Part shown: piece by piece, positions 9,322-21,144 of the stretch
Layout of the letters: each line of letters opens with the position of its first letter
Position numbering within the stretch: position 1 is the stretch's first letter
From: Phytophthora quininea
Lineage: Eukaryota; Oomycota; Peronosporomycetes; Peronosporales; Peronosporaceae
Direction of reading: 5' to 3'
Assembly: GCA_011947345.1 (NCBI GenBank)
Contig: JAAVTG010000614.1
Location: 558,001 to 622,000, forward strand
DNA length: 64,000 nucleotides
Notes under the pieces: generated by a model
The model's database searches: none
What the model was told of the DNA's origin: nothing
The model's input: the letters and a program-made list of their open reading frames with translations, nothing else
Translations under genes and position numbers: made by a program

Positions 9322-11408
9322 TACGCGTTGTGTGGCAATGCACCATCAGGTCCCACAACAACTTCCTCGGGGTCAGCCACAGCGACTCCTGGCTTATCTC
9401 CATTCGAGTTTTTAGTTGCTAGAAAAACAAAACATGTAAGTCACAATACATATAACATAAAAATACCGAGGTGGATCGTACCTGTAGGAGAGTATCAAGA
9501 CAACTCACGTCGTATTCGTCCAGCAGCGACGACTCAAAATCTTCGAGCTTCTTCATCACTGTCTGCTAATAGCCACCCCACCACGAGACACTCCATTACA
9601 CCACAAACCTCGAAAAGAATAGTCACATAAACTACAGGACGCGGTACAGTACCTGTTCGCCTTCGCTGAAATTGTAGTGGTCCGAGTCAGGTAGCAGAGG
9701 AAGGTCGTCGTCCAAAAATGCGAGCTGGTTGTTCGAGTCCGCTGTCGTGGTATCTGTTGGAAAGGCGCTGGAACAACAGCATTCGCTGTTGTTACGTTGC
9801 CTCCTGTAGCTGTATGATTTGCACCAACTGATGCCGTGTTCAGAGTTGTGTCTGGCGTCGTGGGGTTCCATTCGTAAGGAACCCACCGAGCGACGGAAGA
9901 TCTAACGGCACGCTGATGTTCGGAAGCTGAGGCTGCACATTCTTCAGCGGTGAAAAGAGGCTCAAGACATTGTTCTGGCCATCGTCAGGGTGAGCCACCG
10001 GCGGATTGGTCGGTACTGTCATTGCGAACTGGTTGGGGTCCTCCAACGTACTGGGTACTTCGACAACGGAAGACGGCTCAGCGTCTAGTAACGTGTACCA
10101 TCAAATTAGCGCAATCCACAATGAACACCAGCAGAAACCAACCAAACGCACCTAGTTTCTCTGTGGAAAGCAAGTCACCAGCATCTGCCGGAACCTCGAC
10201 AAACTTTCTCTTTCGAGATGTGTCGTTGGGACACCCACATTGCCGGATGCCGATCCAGGAAGAAGTGCAGGCTCATCCATCGCCAAGAAACGCAGAACGT
10301 CTCGGAATTCCTTCGGTCCAAGCAAGCTGTTGGTGATGTAGCTACCAATAGGTGAAGGAGAAAATCACAGCCAGCACAGGCGCGAATTGCAAAAGACCAC
10401 ACAGCAGCAGAACTTGGTTAGTCACATGACCACAATCCGCCAAGTGTACAGCAGCGCAAAACACAAGTCCGACACTTACTCGTCGCTAATGACAGCGCCC
10501 GCAGCATCGTTGCCGGACAATTTGGGAGCTTCTGCTGCTTCCCCGGTAGATCTGGAAGAGGATCCACATGATCTTCTTCATCTTCTCCTGCATAATCAGC
10601 TGCTTGTCCTTCGCGGCCTCGAGGTGCTTCCACAGCTTGAGGTTGTCACTCCGCACAATCTAGCGGCATCGAACAATGTTACGACAAAAAGTCAGCATCA
10701 CCGCACGACAAAATACTCTATAGAAAAAATGTTCTTACCGCGTTGTCTACCTCCAGCTCGCGCAGTCGTTTCTCCATGACGTCGCCCCGCTGACGAAGCT
10801 CCTTCATCTCGCGAAGCAGTGTGTCCGAGATCTCCCGATGCGCATCCAGTCTCGAATTCTATAAAATAAATAAAAATATAAACATCAGTAACATTATCCA
10901 CTGAGACCTCCCAAATAAAATGTCCACCCACCTGGATTGAAGTACTGAGCTGTTGCTGGTGGTGATTGTTGGACGACACCTTGCGCTTGATGTGGTGCAG
11001 CAGATCCGGCCGGCCTCGCTTAAAGTACGGGTGCTGGAACTCGAGTCTCTTGGAGTCCAGCACCGTCTTATGGAAGCCGTAGAGGTTGAGCTGCCGCACA
11101 AAGGACGGGAAGTTGCGGTGCTTAAAGAAGCGAGGCAGCACCATGGCCACGAAGGCCTCGAGCTGCGACACGATAATCGTGTCTCCGTTGGCGTTCCAGC
11201 CGCAGATGTTGGCGAACTCGGGCATGCTGAAGATCTCGTACGTCTTGCTCAGGAAGGCCGGCAGCATCACGTGCTTGCCTTCCGTAGCGGGCTTAGGCTT
11301 GGGCGTCGACGGAGGAGACGTGGCACTGTTCTTGTCTGCGTTAGAGGCGCTCACGGGCGCTGGGGCGGCCGCACCATCCTGCTTAGTGACGCGAATGCGC
11401 TTGGCCAT
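9322..11408 (-). CDS. Heat shock transcription factor, seven exons
   Basis: A full-length HSF. Exon 1 (11408-10932) carries the DNA-binding domain: LPAFLSKTYEIFSMPEF, then VLPRFFKHRNFPSFVRQLN, LYGFHKTV and FQHPYFKRGRPDLL. Exon 2 (10858-10739) is the heptad-repeat trimerisation coiled coil (LREMKELRQRGDVMEKRL). Further exons are about 10659-10480, 10341-10151, 10084-9653, 9565-9509 and a last one from 9418. They encode a coiled coil, a basic nuclear signal-like SRKRKFVEV and an acidic activation-like region (LDDDLPLLPDSDHYNF). Frame breaks near 10545, 10225 and 9750 look like lost bases. The last exon's frame is uncertain, with stop at 9322 or 9209. It is very different from the short HSF genes further right. 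Confidence 0.85.
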
Positions 11409-11939
11409 GAGTTTGGCTGCTGTTTTGAAGCTGTTCCTGGGGTCGGACTGAGGAGAATGAGGGCTCTACGTGGAGCTGGTGTAGTGATGCGTCTAGTGCT
11501 GGGCGCGGCGAGGTCGAGCTGTGCGTGCTGGCGGCGAGAGGTTACTCCACGTGCGACGGAAGTCTTGGTGCCTGCGTGTCGAATTACCTTCTTTAGCGTT
11601 CGGTTTGATTGGTTGACAGTCCAATTTGTATTGGAGAAATGTCCAGAGAGGTTCTCTGCGATACAACATTCTGTTTTGCGGAATTTTGTCCGTCGCAGAA
11701 AATTTGGACCAATCCCAGCGCTAGACCTTGTGTAGAAAAGACCCGCCCTACGTTAATTGTCATTTTTTCCAGGGAGCCCGTTCTCCTGACGCTTGGAATA
11801 AGGCCACCACGTGGCAATGCGTGTCGGAGGACTGGGCTCGTAAACGTTGGAGAAGCAGCATACAAATCGGCCCTTTGCCACAGTCTGTCCTTTGTGCAGC
11901 ACCTTGATGAGTGCTTGCCGACAAGCATTCTGCTTCAAC
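11409..11939. other. Intergenic region, no gene seen
   Basis: Only short, inconsistent reading frames on both strands. It presumably holds the HSF promoter and the sequence upstream of the duplicated segment. Confidence 0.4.
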
Positions 11940-12530
11940 GTTGTCTAAATGCTAAACAATACGTACTAGATTCAAAATTAGTAGTAGTCCGCCCTCAAAA
12001 TTCCAGCTGGCGCATGGGGCGGAACACTTTTCAGAGGACGACGGTGCCGCCGCCGTAGCTCGCTCGTGGCACGACTCGGAAGCGTGGTCTAACTCGTACT
12101 ACACGTGGCGTGTGGCGGCGTCGCTGCTGTCGCTGCTGCTGCTCTTCTCGACCAGCAAGAGCGGCGTCATCCTGGCTATGCGCCATGCTGCAGCAGATAC
12201 GAGACTACAGAATTCTACAGTCACGCAACGTGCATTCATGTATAAAGAGCTGCATCATTGGGCGATGACATAGCAAACTACTGCATGGCATTTTATACGA
12301 TGCTGCGGTGAGTGGAAACTGCGCTGCAGTTGAGACGTTACCGGGGTGCACTGTCGGCGTTTCCGGACGAAGCTACGGTTGGGGAGCTGCTGCACGATCT
12401 TCACTCCAAGCATAGCGAAAATATTCGTGGCAGTCAGTTTTTGCAGACGTCGATGTTGTTCAACAGTCAAGCAACGACCACGGACCAACGTTGGATCCGA
12501 ATAGGTCTACGTGTAGTGCTTCTTTTGAAG
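11940..12530 (+). pseudogene. Gutted copy of the four-TM/ankyrin/TIR gene
   Basis: The start region (11940-12170) parallels the intact gene further right: the shared upstream sequence GTCTAAATGCTAAACAATAC, then the equivalents of YYTWRV and the first TM segment (SLLSLLLLFSTSKSGVI). Sequence like the first ankyrin repeat (ctgcgctgcagttgagacg, 12321-12339) is joined directly to sequence like the extreme 3' end (gctgctgcacgatcttc..., 12390 onward, ending in the RMFNSND/QTS region). Most ankyrin repeats and both TIR domains are deleted, several frames are broken, and no protein of the family can be made. This is real loss, not just single-base errors. Confidence 0.8.
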
Positions 12531-12658
12531 TGACACCAGTTCATGATCGAACTAGCGCTGCGTAGGTGCCACGAGAGCAAGTCACGTTCTTACCATTTGA
12601 TTCGAACCGCCAACGGTACAGATCGATCCATTCTTCCAGGGCTACCAGGTTAACACGA

Positions 12659-15600
12659 TCAACTCTTTGATGGACGGAATCCAAACGATCTGCGTGGCGC
12701 CTGCAACCCACTCATCTGTGCGGGTTTCGGGATCGAGTTCGTGATGCTGTTCCTAGTTGCCAGCGTGCCAAGCTCTTTTGTCTGGCTGGGCGTGGGCAAC
12801 ATACTTCGTCGCTGCAGCATCGACTTTGCAGGCCTCGGTGGTGATGGATCTGATGTAGTACGTGTAGAAATCGAAGCTGCTCTTGGTTTAGCTAAAGTCG
12901 AGTGAGACTTGGCAACGATAGGGCTTGCAGTTGCTGTCGTTCGTGCACGTGGACGCATTAGCGGTGGGGGTTTCCCGATGCTGCTCGGGGATGCAATCGA
13001 TCGTCGTTGCATCAGTCTCGATGTTTCCAGGGCTGGAATTGCAGCCGCAGCTACGGGTTGCTGAGGACGCAGATTTTGGAGGTATTACAGACTTCTTCAG
13101 TGCTGGCGAAATGAGGGCACTTTCAGACATCCTATGTCGTAATGGACTTGTGTGCCGAGCTATTGACGACTCGGCAGCTATTGCTCGTCCAGAATCGCTC
13201 GCGTGGTTATCACCACGGCCTTGAGCATCAACTGCAGACATTCCAGGCGCGCTGGAGATGCGTCTGATGAACGTATCTCTCCCCGGTTCGCAGGAATAAC
13301 CCTCCGCTTGGGGGTCGGATACGTAAAGGAGGTAATGAGATCATAATCTTCATCATCGTCCTCTGGTAGCGTTGACTCCAGGATTTCTTCCGGCGCTGCA
13401 TCATTCATAATTAATTCGTACGTAGTCTTATTTGCGTTGTTATCGATGAGACCACTCGAAGCCGCCTCGGGTTCCTTACGGAAGGACACATCCTGAAACC
13501 AGTCGTCGTCAAGAGGATCATCGCCAACGAAGGCTTGAAAAATTAGGTCCGAGTCATCTGGGTCACCTTCGAAAACTGCTTTGGACAAGTCATCGCTCGG
13601 AGCGACTAGAGCTTGTTTGTGTTCGTAGTACTTTACGACACCAAATTTCTTCATATACAAAGCGCCACTGAGGGTGTCCTCATCTCCACTCTCGATCTCA
13701 TTTTCTGCTGTTCCCGCGATGTCACTGACGTCGTTGGCAACAAGGTTTCCGGTTTCATTAATTGCACCATCCGGCACTGCTTCTGATGTGTCAGTGGGTT
13801 CGCTTGGGTTTGTCGAGGAATCGTCAGCGGGGTCAGCAGCAATAGAGTCTTCTGTCGCTCGTTCATGTGGTTCTACAAGCGTAGCAACTTTACCAGAATC
13901 ATCATTTTTCACTGGTGAAGCGAGGGCCTTTTCGAGCTCGTTCAGGAGCCCTTGCTTATCTTCTGATGCGCCAGTAGCGTCCAACACGGGAGACTTGTCC
14001 AACAGAAAGGAATCGTCCAGGTCTTTTACTGGCTGGATTGGTCTCGTATCCCATGACGGTGATGCCTGAGTAGATTTTACGCCGTCACCTAGCATAGGTA
14101 AATCAACAGCGTATTCAGCTGCATCGTTTAAAGGTTGGATGAGACAATCGTCCTCCCATGACGGTGCAGACTCTCCGAGCATTGGGACATCGACCTCGCT
14201 GTCACTAGTGTCGCTGAAAACGGCAGAAGCTCGGCCAAAAGAATCGTCAGTTAACGAGATTGCCGCTTGAAATGACCCCACGGAACCCTCGCTGCCATCA
14301 ATCGCTGGTACACTCTCCACTAGTTTGACAGTCACAATTGCACTTAATTTCTCCAAGTGGTTGTCCGTGGATGACAATTTTGCATCGACAGCTGATGAGA
14401 TCTCATGCAACGGATTGCTGTCCTCAGGAAGTTCGACTTCAGATCGCACCGGCCGGATCGGCCGGTCTTCCCGATGCCGACGGAACGGTCTCCACGACCT
14501 CCTCATCGACCACTACTGCCGATGCTGTCCCCACCGCTTCGTCGGACAGTTCATCCGGAACTGCGGGTGCTGGCCGGATCGGCCGGTCTTCCCACGATGC
14601 CGACGGAACGGTCTCCACGACCACCTCCTCATCGACCACTACTGCCGATGCTGTCCCCACCGCTTCGTCGGACAGTTCATCCGGAACTGCGGGTGCTGGC
14701 CGGATCGGCCGGTCTTCCCACGATGCCGACGGAACGGTCTCCACGACCTCCTCCTCATCGACCACTACTGCCGATGCTGTCCCCACCGCTTCGTCGGACA
14801 GTTCATCCGGAACTGCGGGTGCTGGCCGGATCGGCCGGTCTTCCCACGATGCCGACGGAACGGTCTCCACGACCACCTCCTCATCGACCACTACTGCCGA
14901 TGCTGTCCCCACCGCTTCGTCGGACAGTTCATCCGGAACTGCGGGTGCTGGCCGGATCGGCCGGTCTTCCCACGATGCCGACGGAACGGTCTCCACGACC
15001 ACCTCCTCATCGACCACTACTGCCGATGCTGTCCCCACCGCTTCGTCGGACAGTTCATCCGGAACTGCGGGTACTGGCCGGATCGGTCGGTCTTCCCACG
15101 ATGCCGACGGAACGGTCTCCACGGCCTCTCCTCATCGACCACCACTGCCGACGCTGTCTCCACCGCTTCGTCGTATTTGTCCTGTGGGGATGCTGGTGGT
15201 CGGTGCTGCGACGAAAGTTCTGCTTCAGGCTGCCTCTCTTCGTTTTGGTTCATGTTAATCGTTTTTGCTGACGTGTGTATTTCATTTTCAAGCGCTTCCA
15301 CATCTAGCTCTTTCGTAGTTTCATCGCTCAAAGCTTCAGCATTTGTTTCTACGGCGATGTTGTCATCATCACCTTGATTCACGTCTGCAATAGTTTCCTC
15401 AACACGTTCCACTTCTTTTTGCAATTTTCCGAGCGCCGACCGGGGAACTCCATCAACAATTCCAGCGCATCCGCTCGCCACATAATCCACGCCTCGTCCT
15501 GTTCACTATCGTCTAAGCTCCCAGTAACGATCCGCAACCAGTTTCCTCCACGAAATGTCACCTCCACGACTTCTCCTCGGCTCAATAAATCTATCGCCTG

Positions 15601-16261
15601 TGCGTCTTTGGACGGGAATTCACGGATCGCAATCTGTGCTTCCTCCGGTAGCTCCTCATTTAGTGTAAAGAACGAATGCAAAGCTGCGAAAAGGTACACA
15701 AAATAAATACTTCAGTATCAGTCTTCAAGACATCCTCTAAACATCACTTACTGCTGCATCCTGCATGGGAAAACCGGGAGCACACAACTTGGAACTGTTT
15801 CTTATCCACCCACGCGCTCTCCAATGTAGTGTGGGCAATCCTTACTCTAGAACTGCTCTCTTCAAGAACGCATAATGGGAACTCTGTCGTCCCCATAGCA
15901 CCAACCTTCTGTGCTGATTCCTGCGGTCCGTCGAACAACTCAGCACTGTCGTCCTTGATTTCTCCGCAGCCCTGGAAGCTCGTCTTCTCCCATGCAATCA
16001 GCAGCGGAGTGCCGTCGGGAAGCGCCGCCATCATGAAGCCTCCCTCTGTCTCGCAGGATTTGGCATTGAAGAACGCGACCTGCAGCCACGGGGTGGGCGG
16101 CTCTCCTGGGTCGTCGTTGGGCGCGTGGAACACTGGCCCCACACAGCTATGGCGCGGCCTTGTGCCACCCGCGCACACTCCGGCGAGCTGCTGTCGGGCG
16201 CCGAGCGGATGCGCAGCTCCGCCTGCGCCGGCAGACTCGGGTGCACGCAGTACCAGCGCAT
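12659..16261 (-). CDS. Multi-SH3-like, low-complexity protein (left copy), frame-broken
   Basis: A large gene read from MRWYCVHPSLPAQAELRI at 16261. The N-terminal third has three bacterial-type SH3-like modules: LRIRSAPDSSSPECARVAQG, FDGPQESAQKVGAMGTTEF, and IREFPSKDAQAIDLLSRGE followed by VEVTFRGGNWLRIV. An intron is likely between about 15754 and 15690 (GTAAGT...TCGCAG). The middle is acidic and Ser/Thr-rich and contains a 42-residue tandem repeat (separate entry). The C-terminal third has the element TTYELIMNDAAPEEILES, then SFTYPTPKRRV, and a basic Ser/Pro-rich tail ending near 12659. Frame breaks near 16145, 15125, 14480 and 13200 look like lost bases. The function is unknown; the SH3-like modules suggest a ligand-binding scaffold. 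Confidence 0.65.
14453..15180 (-). repeat. In-frame 126-bp coding minisatellite, about five copies
   Basis: Units start with CCGGATCGGCCGGTCTTCC at 14453, 14574, 14700, 14826, 14952 and 15078. The four internal spacings are exactly 126 bp, while the first unit is 121 bp. Each encodes 42 residues on the minus strand (ETVPSASWEDRPIRPAPAV and so on). Copies are almost identical, so they were homogenised recently. Confidence 0.95.
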
Positions 16262-16373
16262 CAGAGAAACTTTTGTCTAAATGCTAAACAATACATACTA
16301 TATTCAAAAATAGTCCACCCATTAAAAATCCAGCTGGCAATGCATGACTGCATGGGGTCGGAACACTTTTGAA

Positions 16374-19300
16374 ATGGCTGCAGAGGAAGACGGCGATGCT
16401 GCTCCTGCAGCTCGCTCCTGGCGCGGCGCGGACGCATATCTTCAGTGGTCCAACTCATACTACACGTGGCGTGTGGCCGGCACGTCGCTGCTGTCTCTAA
16501 CGTCTTTGCTGCTGCTCTTCTCGGTCAGCAAGAGCGGCGTCATATTGGACTTGTGGCTGGTGCTGCAGGCGCTCAACGTGGCGCTGGGGCTCTCGGCGCT
16601 GCCGTTCGTTCAGCTCTACAGAGTGAACGTCGTGTCCAAGAGTGATGGCCAGAGTGGGGACGGTCTGCCGCCGCTGGGTTCGCGCACCGTCAGCTCCTTC
16701 TCCATGTCCAGCTCGGCCTTTGACGGCGTCGGCGTGACGCTGGAGCGCACCGTGACGCTGGCAATATTCGAGGCGGTGGTGCTGCTGCAGACGGTGGTGC
16801 TGTCGTGGATCGTGCTACTAATGCTGGCCGTTTACTGGGCCTTTGGAGAGCTCACGGAGGAAGGTGTGTGGGCCGTCTACAGGGACCCCACGACGTACAT
16901 GGCGCTACTCGCCAGTCTCTGCATTTGTCTGCACATCAACCAGTTTGACAAGCTGCGAGCGCATCAGCAACTGCAACTAGGAGCTGGACTGGAGGAGGAC
17001 GAACTTATGGCCGTTGCACCGACGGCATTGGCGGCAGGCAACACTGCAACAGATACAGAGACTGCAGACGACAGCTCTGCCAAGCCGAGTGGAGTGAACA
17101 CTCCAATTCTACAGTCAAGCAATGTGGATTCGTATTTGACCTTAAACCAAGAGCTGCATCCTTGGGCGACGACGCAGAGTACTGTGCGAACAGTGGAGAG
17201 GCAACTGCGCGGTGCGTTGTACGAGGCTGCTGCGAGTGGAAATTGCGCTGCAGTTGAGACGTTGCTGGAGCGGGCGGAGCACGTGTTGGGATCGAAGGTG
17301 CAGCTCGATATGCTGCTAAATCGCATGTACACGACGCCCACCCTCGTCGCGTGGATGTTCTCGCATCGGACACACAATCCGCTGCATGTGGCGTGTCGCT
17401 CTGGCGACGTTCGAGTCGTGTCGGTGCTGCTGAAGGCAGGGCTAAACCCGAATTTTCTTGACAAGATTTCGGGGCGACCTTCAATCTCGAAATACTCTAC
17501 GAGCTCTGCCAGCTACGAGTGAAGAAAGTTACCCACATTATCGGGGCGCCACTGCACGTTGCTGCATTACACGGCCACACTGCAGTTATCGATCTCTTGG
17601 TAAAATACGGGGCCAACCTGGACACCCTGGCCCGATCCAGCTTTTCTCGCGCTCCATGCGCGTCACGCCCATTTTTCTTGCCGATTCTGCTGACGTTGTT
17701 GAATGCCTCATCCGTCACGGAGCCAATATTCTGCTGGTACCCGGAAGCGGCAATGCCGTCAGTACGACAGTTCTACAGCGTGCACAATTATATGGTCGAC
17801 GCGAATTGGCCTCTGTACTCGAGGAATGGGGAGCTGATGTAGCACTCACGCCGCTGCATGAAGCAGCAGCTGCTGGAAACCTCGCTGCAGTGCAGCATTT
17901 ACTCTCGTGGGGAATCAGCGCAGACGTCTAGGTGAGTTTCAACGTGGAGTGCACAGTCGCACACCCTTACATTGGGCAGCTGTCATGGGAAGGAAGCGCG
18001 TGATTAGCGTACTCGTGAAATGTGGAGCCGATGTATCTGCCAAAGACAGCCATGGCCGGACGCCACTACACTGGGCAGCTCGACATAACTACGCAGCTGC
18101 GGTGGAGGAGCTGCTCGCGTTGGATGCAGATCCATTGGAGCTGGACCACGATGGAATGACACCCCTGGCGTTTGCTGCTGTAGGAGGACAGCTACGATCA
18201 GATTGTGTGGAACTCTTTGTCAGGTTCGGGACCGACATCAGTGCGAGTGTTCCTGACGACCTCGACGAGACCCCATTGCATATCGCTCTACGTCTTGGTT
18301 TTAAAGAAGCTGCGCTAGCGCTGATAGTAGAAGGAAAGGCTGATTTGTACGCTCTGAACGGAGAAGGACGTCGCGCCATCGAGTGTTGCGCATCAGCCGA
18401 GCTCCAATATGCTGTCAAGGTCGCGGGTGCTTGTATTGACGTCGTTTTGTCCTTCGACCCAGTCTATCGCGCTTTCGCGGAGCGTGTTCGTGCTGGAATT
18501 GAGAAACACTTCATGACTGTATACATGCGTAGTGAACAGGAGGATGCAGCCGGTAAGGAAGGTGCCGGTATAACAGAAAAGTCGCTGGAGGTGCTGAAAA
18601 ATGCTTCTGCGATCGTCTGCATGCTGAGCGATGGTTACGCGCAGAGTGCGCTGTGTATGGACGAGCTCGCTTATGCGAAGCAGCACGAGGTCCCTGTGGT
18701 GCCGATTTCCTGCGAGTCAGTGAAGATGTCGGAGGAGCTGCAAGTGTTTGTTTTCACACGACAGATCGTGCCGTTCGGCCAGGCTGTGACGTCAACGCAC
18801 ACGAAAGCCGTCGAATCGGCGGATGAGAGTTCTACGTCATCGGATTCATTTACTGCTGCTGATCATGTAGAGTTCGAGGTCGATGAAGACAAATTCCAAG
18901 CTAGTCTGCGGAGTCTCATCGATGGACTGCGCGATGAAGTTGAAATGCACCGCTTGGAGGGTGTCCGTGACCTAGCGCAAGGCTTGACGAGCATCCACGC
19001 GCCAGGAGATCATCCGTTAGTTAGGTCTGCAACGATGAGGCGACGGCGGATGGATGAAATTGTGAACGCCGTGGTCGTGCGAGGCAGTGGGAGGCGAAGC
19101 ACATTTGCGGGACCGTCGTTTTCGATCTTTGTATCACATGGCGATTGCCATCGCGACTTTGTGACGCGTCTGTGCACGGAGTTGCGTCGGCATCAACTGC
19201 CGTTTGTAGTCGATTCCATGACCAACGTTTCCAGCACGAAAGAGCGTATATTGGCAGCCAAAGACGCCATTTTGCAGAGCTCGGTGTTTCTCGTCGTGCT

Positions 19301-19670
19301 TTCGGAGCGCAGCGTGAAGACTGAACTAGTTAGCGATCAATTAGCATTTGCCGAGGACAAGGGCAAAACGATCGTGCCGATTTATTTCTCGAGGCGGCCC
19401 CGAGGTGTGGATTCAACGTTAGGTAAGCTGTTCGAGCATGAAGGACGAGCGTACGTCTTTTCAGATGATCTAAGCTACGGACGTGGCTTTGGGGAACTGC
19501 TGCGCGATCTTCGCTCCAAGAGCAGCGAAGATGTTCGTGGCAGTGGTGGTGCTGGGGTGTCGTTGCTGGCAAACCCGGTGGCACAGGCTGCAGCTCGTCG
19601 CTTTCTGCAGACGTCGAGAATGTTCAACAGCAACGACATCAAACAGCAGCCACGGGCCAGTATTGGGTGA
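16374..19670 (+). CDS. Four-TM, ankyrin-repeat, double-TIR protein
   Basis: About 1,100 residues from ATG 16374. It has four hydrophobic segments near residues 31-50, 57-80, 125-155 and 178-192. Ankyrin repeats follow from about residue 275 to 690 ([80 protein letters not shown]). TIR domain 1 (about 18430-18790) has [12 protein letters not shown] and the [10 protein letters not shown] motif. TIR domain 2 (about 19110-19500) has [15 protein letters not shown] and the aligned [13 protein letters not shown] domain 1 keeps the conserved glutamate that is catalytic in TIR NADases; TIR domain 2 has glutamine there. Three frame changes near 17465, 17640 and 17925 each equal one lost base, with ankyrin sequence continuing. 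The likely role is a membrane-anchored sensor or signalling protein, which is inference. Confidence 0.8.
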
Positions 19671-19856
19671 ATGTTGAAAGAATACGGTTCGACCAACGTG
19701 CCGCTGCGCAGATTGAAGCAATGCCACGAGAAAACCTTCCACGTACAGAGGTGAAGGGACTGGAAACTTAGTTATTATTGCTGTTGTCTTTTCGACACTC
19801 TGGCAAAACTAGTGTTGTGCGAGCACTATCACATAACGTCGGTAAACACAGGCTGG

Positions 19857-21000
19857 CTAGCAGGATCCCTTCTTTGCAGAACGACGGAATCCGAACGACG
19901 TGCGTGGCGTCTGCAGCCCACTCTTTTGAGCGGGTTTTGGGATCGAATTCGTAGTGCTGTTCCTGGTTGCTATCGTGTCAAGAGCTTTTGTCGAGCTGGG
20001 CATGGGCAGCATAGTGCGTCGCTGCAGCATCGACCTTGTGGGCTTGGGTGGCGATGACTCTGATGCTGTACGTGCAGCATGGAAGGAAGCTGCTGGGTGA
20101 GACTTTGCAACGATTGGGCTTGGAGTTGCTGCCTTTCGTGCGCGTGGACGCACCAGCGACGAGGGTTTACCGATTCTGGTCGGGGATGTAATCGATCGTC
20201 ATTTCATCAATCTTGATGTTGCTGGAGCTGGAATTGCTGACGGCGCTACGTGTTGTGGGGAAGCGAATTCTTTGTAGACTTCTTAGCTGCTGGCAAAATG
20301 GAGGCACTTTCAGACATCCTGTGTCGTAATGGGCTTGTATCATCGCGGTCTTGGGCGTCAACAACGAACATTCCAGGTATCCTGGGGACTCGTCTGGTGA
20401 AAGAACGATTCAAGTCGATAACGCTCCGCTTGGGGGTCGGATACGTAAATGACCTGAGCTCCAAATTTTCATCGTCGCTCTCTGAGAGCCACGACTCCAG
20501 GATTTCTTCCGGCGCCGCACCACTCATAATCAGCTCGTACGAAGTTTTCTCTGCGCTGTTATTCACGTGTTCTGGTACGTTTGAGGCTTGGCCACGGTAG
20601 TACAAGACCTGCACGAGATCCTTGGGTTCTTCCTTGTTGAGCACATCCTGAAGCCAGGCGTCAAAGGCTTGGAACACCAGCTCGCAGTCGTCCTGGCTAC
20701 CTGTAAAGACTGCTTGGGATAAGACGTCTCTGGGGAAGCAGGAGCTTGCTTGCGTTCGAAATATTTCTCCACCGGTGAAGCGAGAGACTTTCTGAGCTCG
20801 TCCTGTAATTCTGTAGTGCCCAGAGATGAATCATCCAGATCCTGGATTGTCATTGCTCGTTCCATCGCAGCTTCACGCTGCTCCAACTCAACCAGACGCT
20901 CTCGAGTAACTCGCAGCACCTCCAGCAGTTCTTCTTTTCCATCGCCAGCGCAGCCTTCATCTCCTGCATCTCCATTGCGAGTACTTTCCTTTGACTTCAA
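19857..21000 (-). CDS. 5'-truncated paralogue of the SH3-like gene (right copy)
   Basis: Starts MKSKESTRNGDAGDEG at 21000 with a coiled coil (LEVLRVTRERLVELEQREA). It then follows the C-terminal part of the left copy: LQDELRKSLASPVEKYFE, SYELIMSGAAPEEILES, SFTYPTPKRSV and the basic tail NSTTNSIPKPAQKSG. The SH3-like modules and the 42-residue repeat are missing. Frame breaks near 20725 and 20270 resemble lost bases. It converges on the ANK-TIR gene and is divergent from ArgJ with 144 bp between starts. It may be a working short form or a decaying copy. Confidence 0.6.
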
Positions 21001-21144
21001 TACTAATCAGAACGTCAAAAGAAGTGAACAGTGCATACACAATTCCACAAAAGTATGTCGTGTCCGATCTTCAGGCAATCTTACCACAAGAGTTTTCGTG
21101 GTGTTTAACGGGCAGGCTGCCTCTTTGCCAGTCGTCCAGATCCC

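Larger units (their letters stand above)
11940..21000. repeat. Tandem segmental duplication (units about 11.94-16.27 and 16.27-21.0 kb)
   Basis: Both units begin with the same sequence (GTCTAAATGCTAAACAATAC at about 11943 and 16275). Both have an ANK-TIR gene (left deleted, right full) and then a convergent minus-strand gene whose 3' parts are clearly paralogous (12659-13500 versus 19857-20600, for example SFTYPTPKR and IPKPAQ). Each unit has kept one gene and degraded the other. Exact breakpoints need alignment. Confidence 0.8.

Noticed and set aside
14453..15180. CRISPR-like array
   Set aside because: Units are contiguous and nearly identical without variable spacers, lie inside a eukaryotic coding region, and no cas genes are present.
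14325..15377. Long plus-strand ORFs across the 126-bp repeat
   Set aside because: All frames stay open because 126 is divisible by three; the minus strand continues the flanking coding sequence and matches the paralogue, the plus strand does not.
13000..20100. EB1-binding SxIP motif in the basic tails (NSIPKPAQ)
   Set aside because: The residue two before Ile is Asn, not Ser or Thr, in both copies, so the motif requirement is not met.
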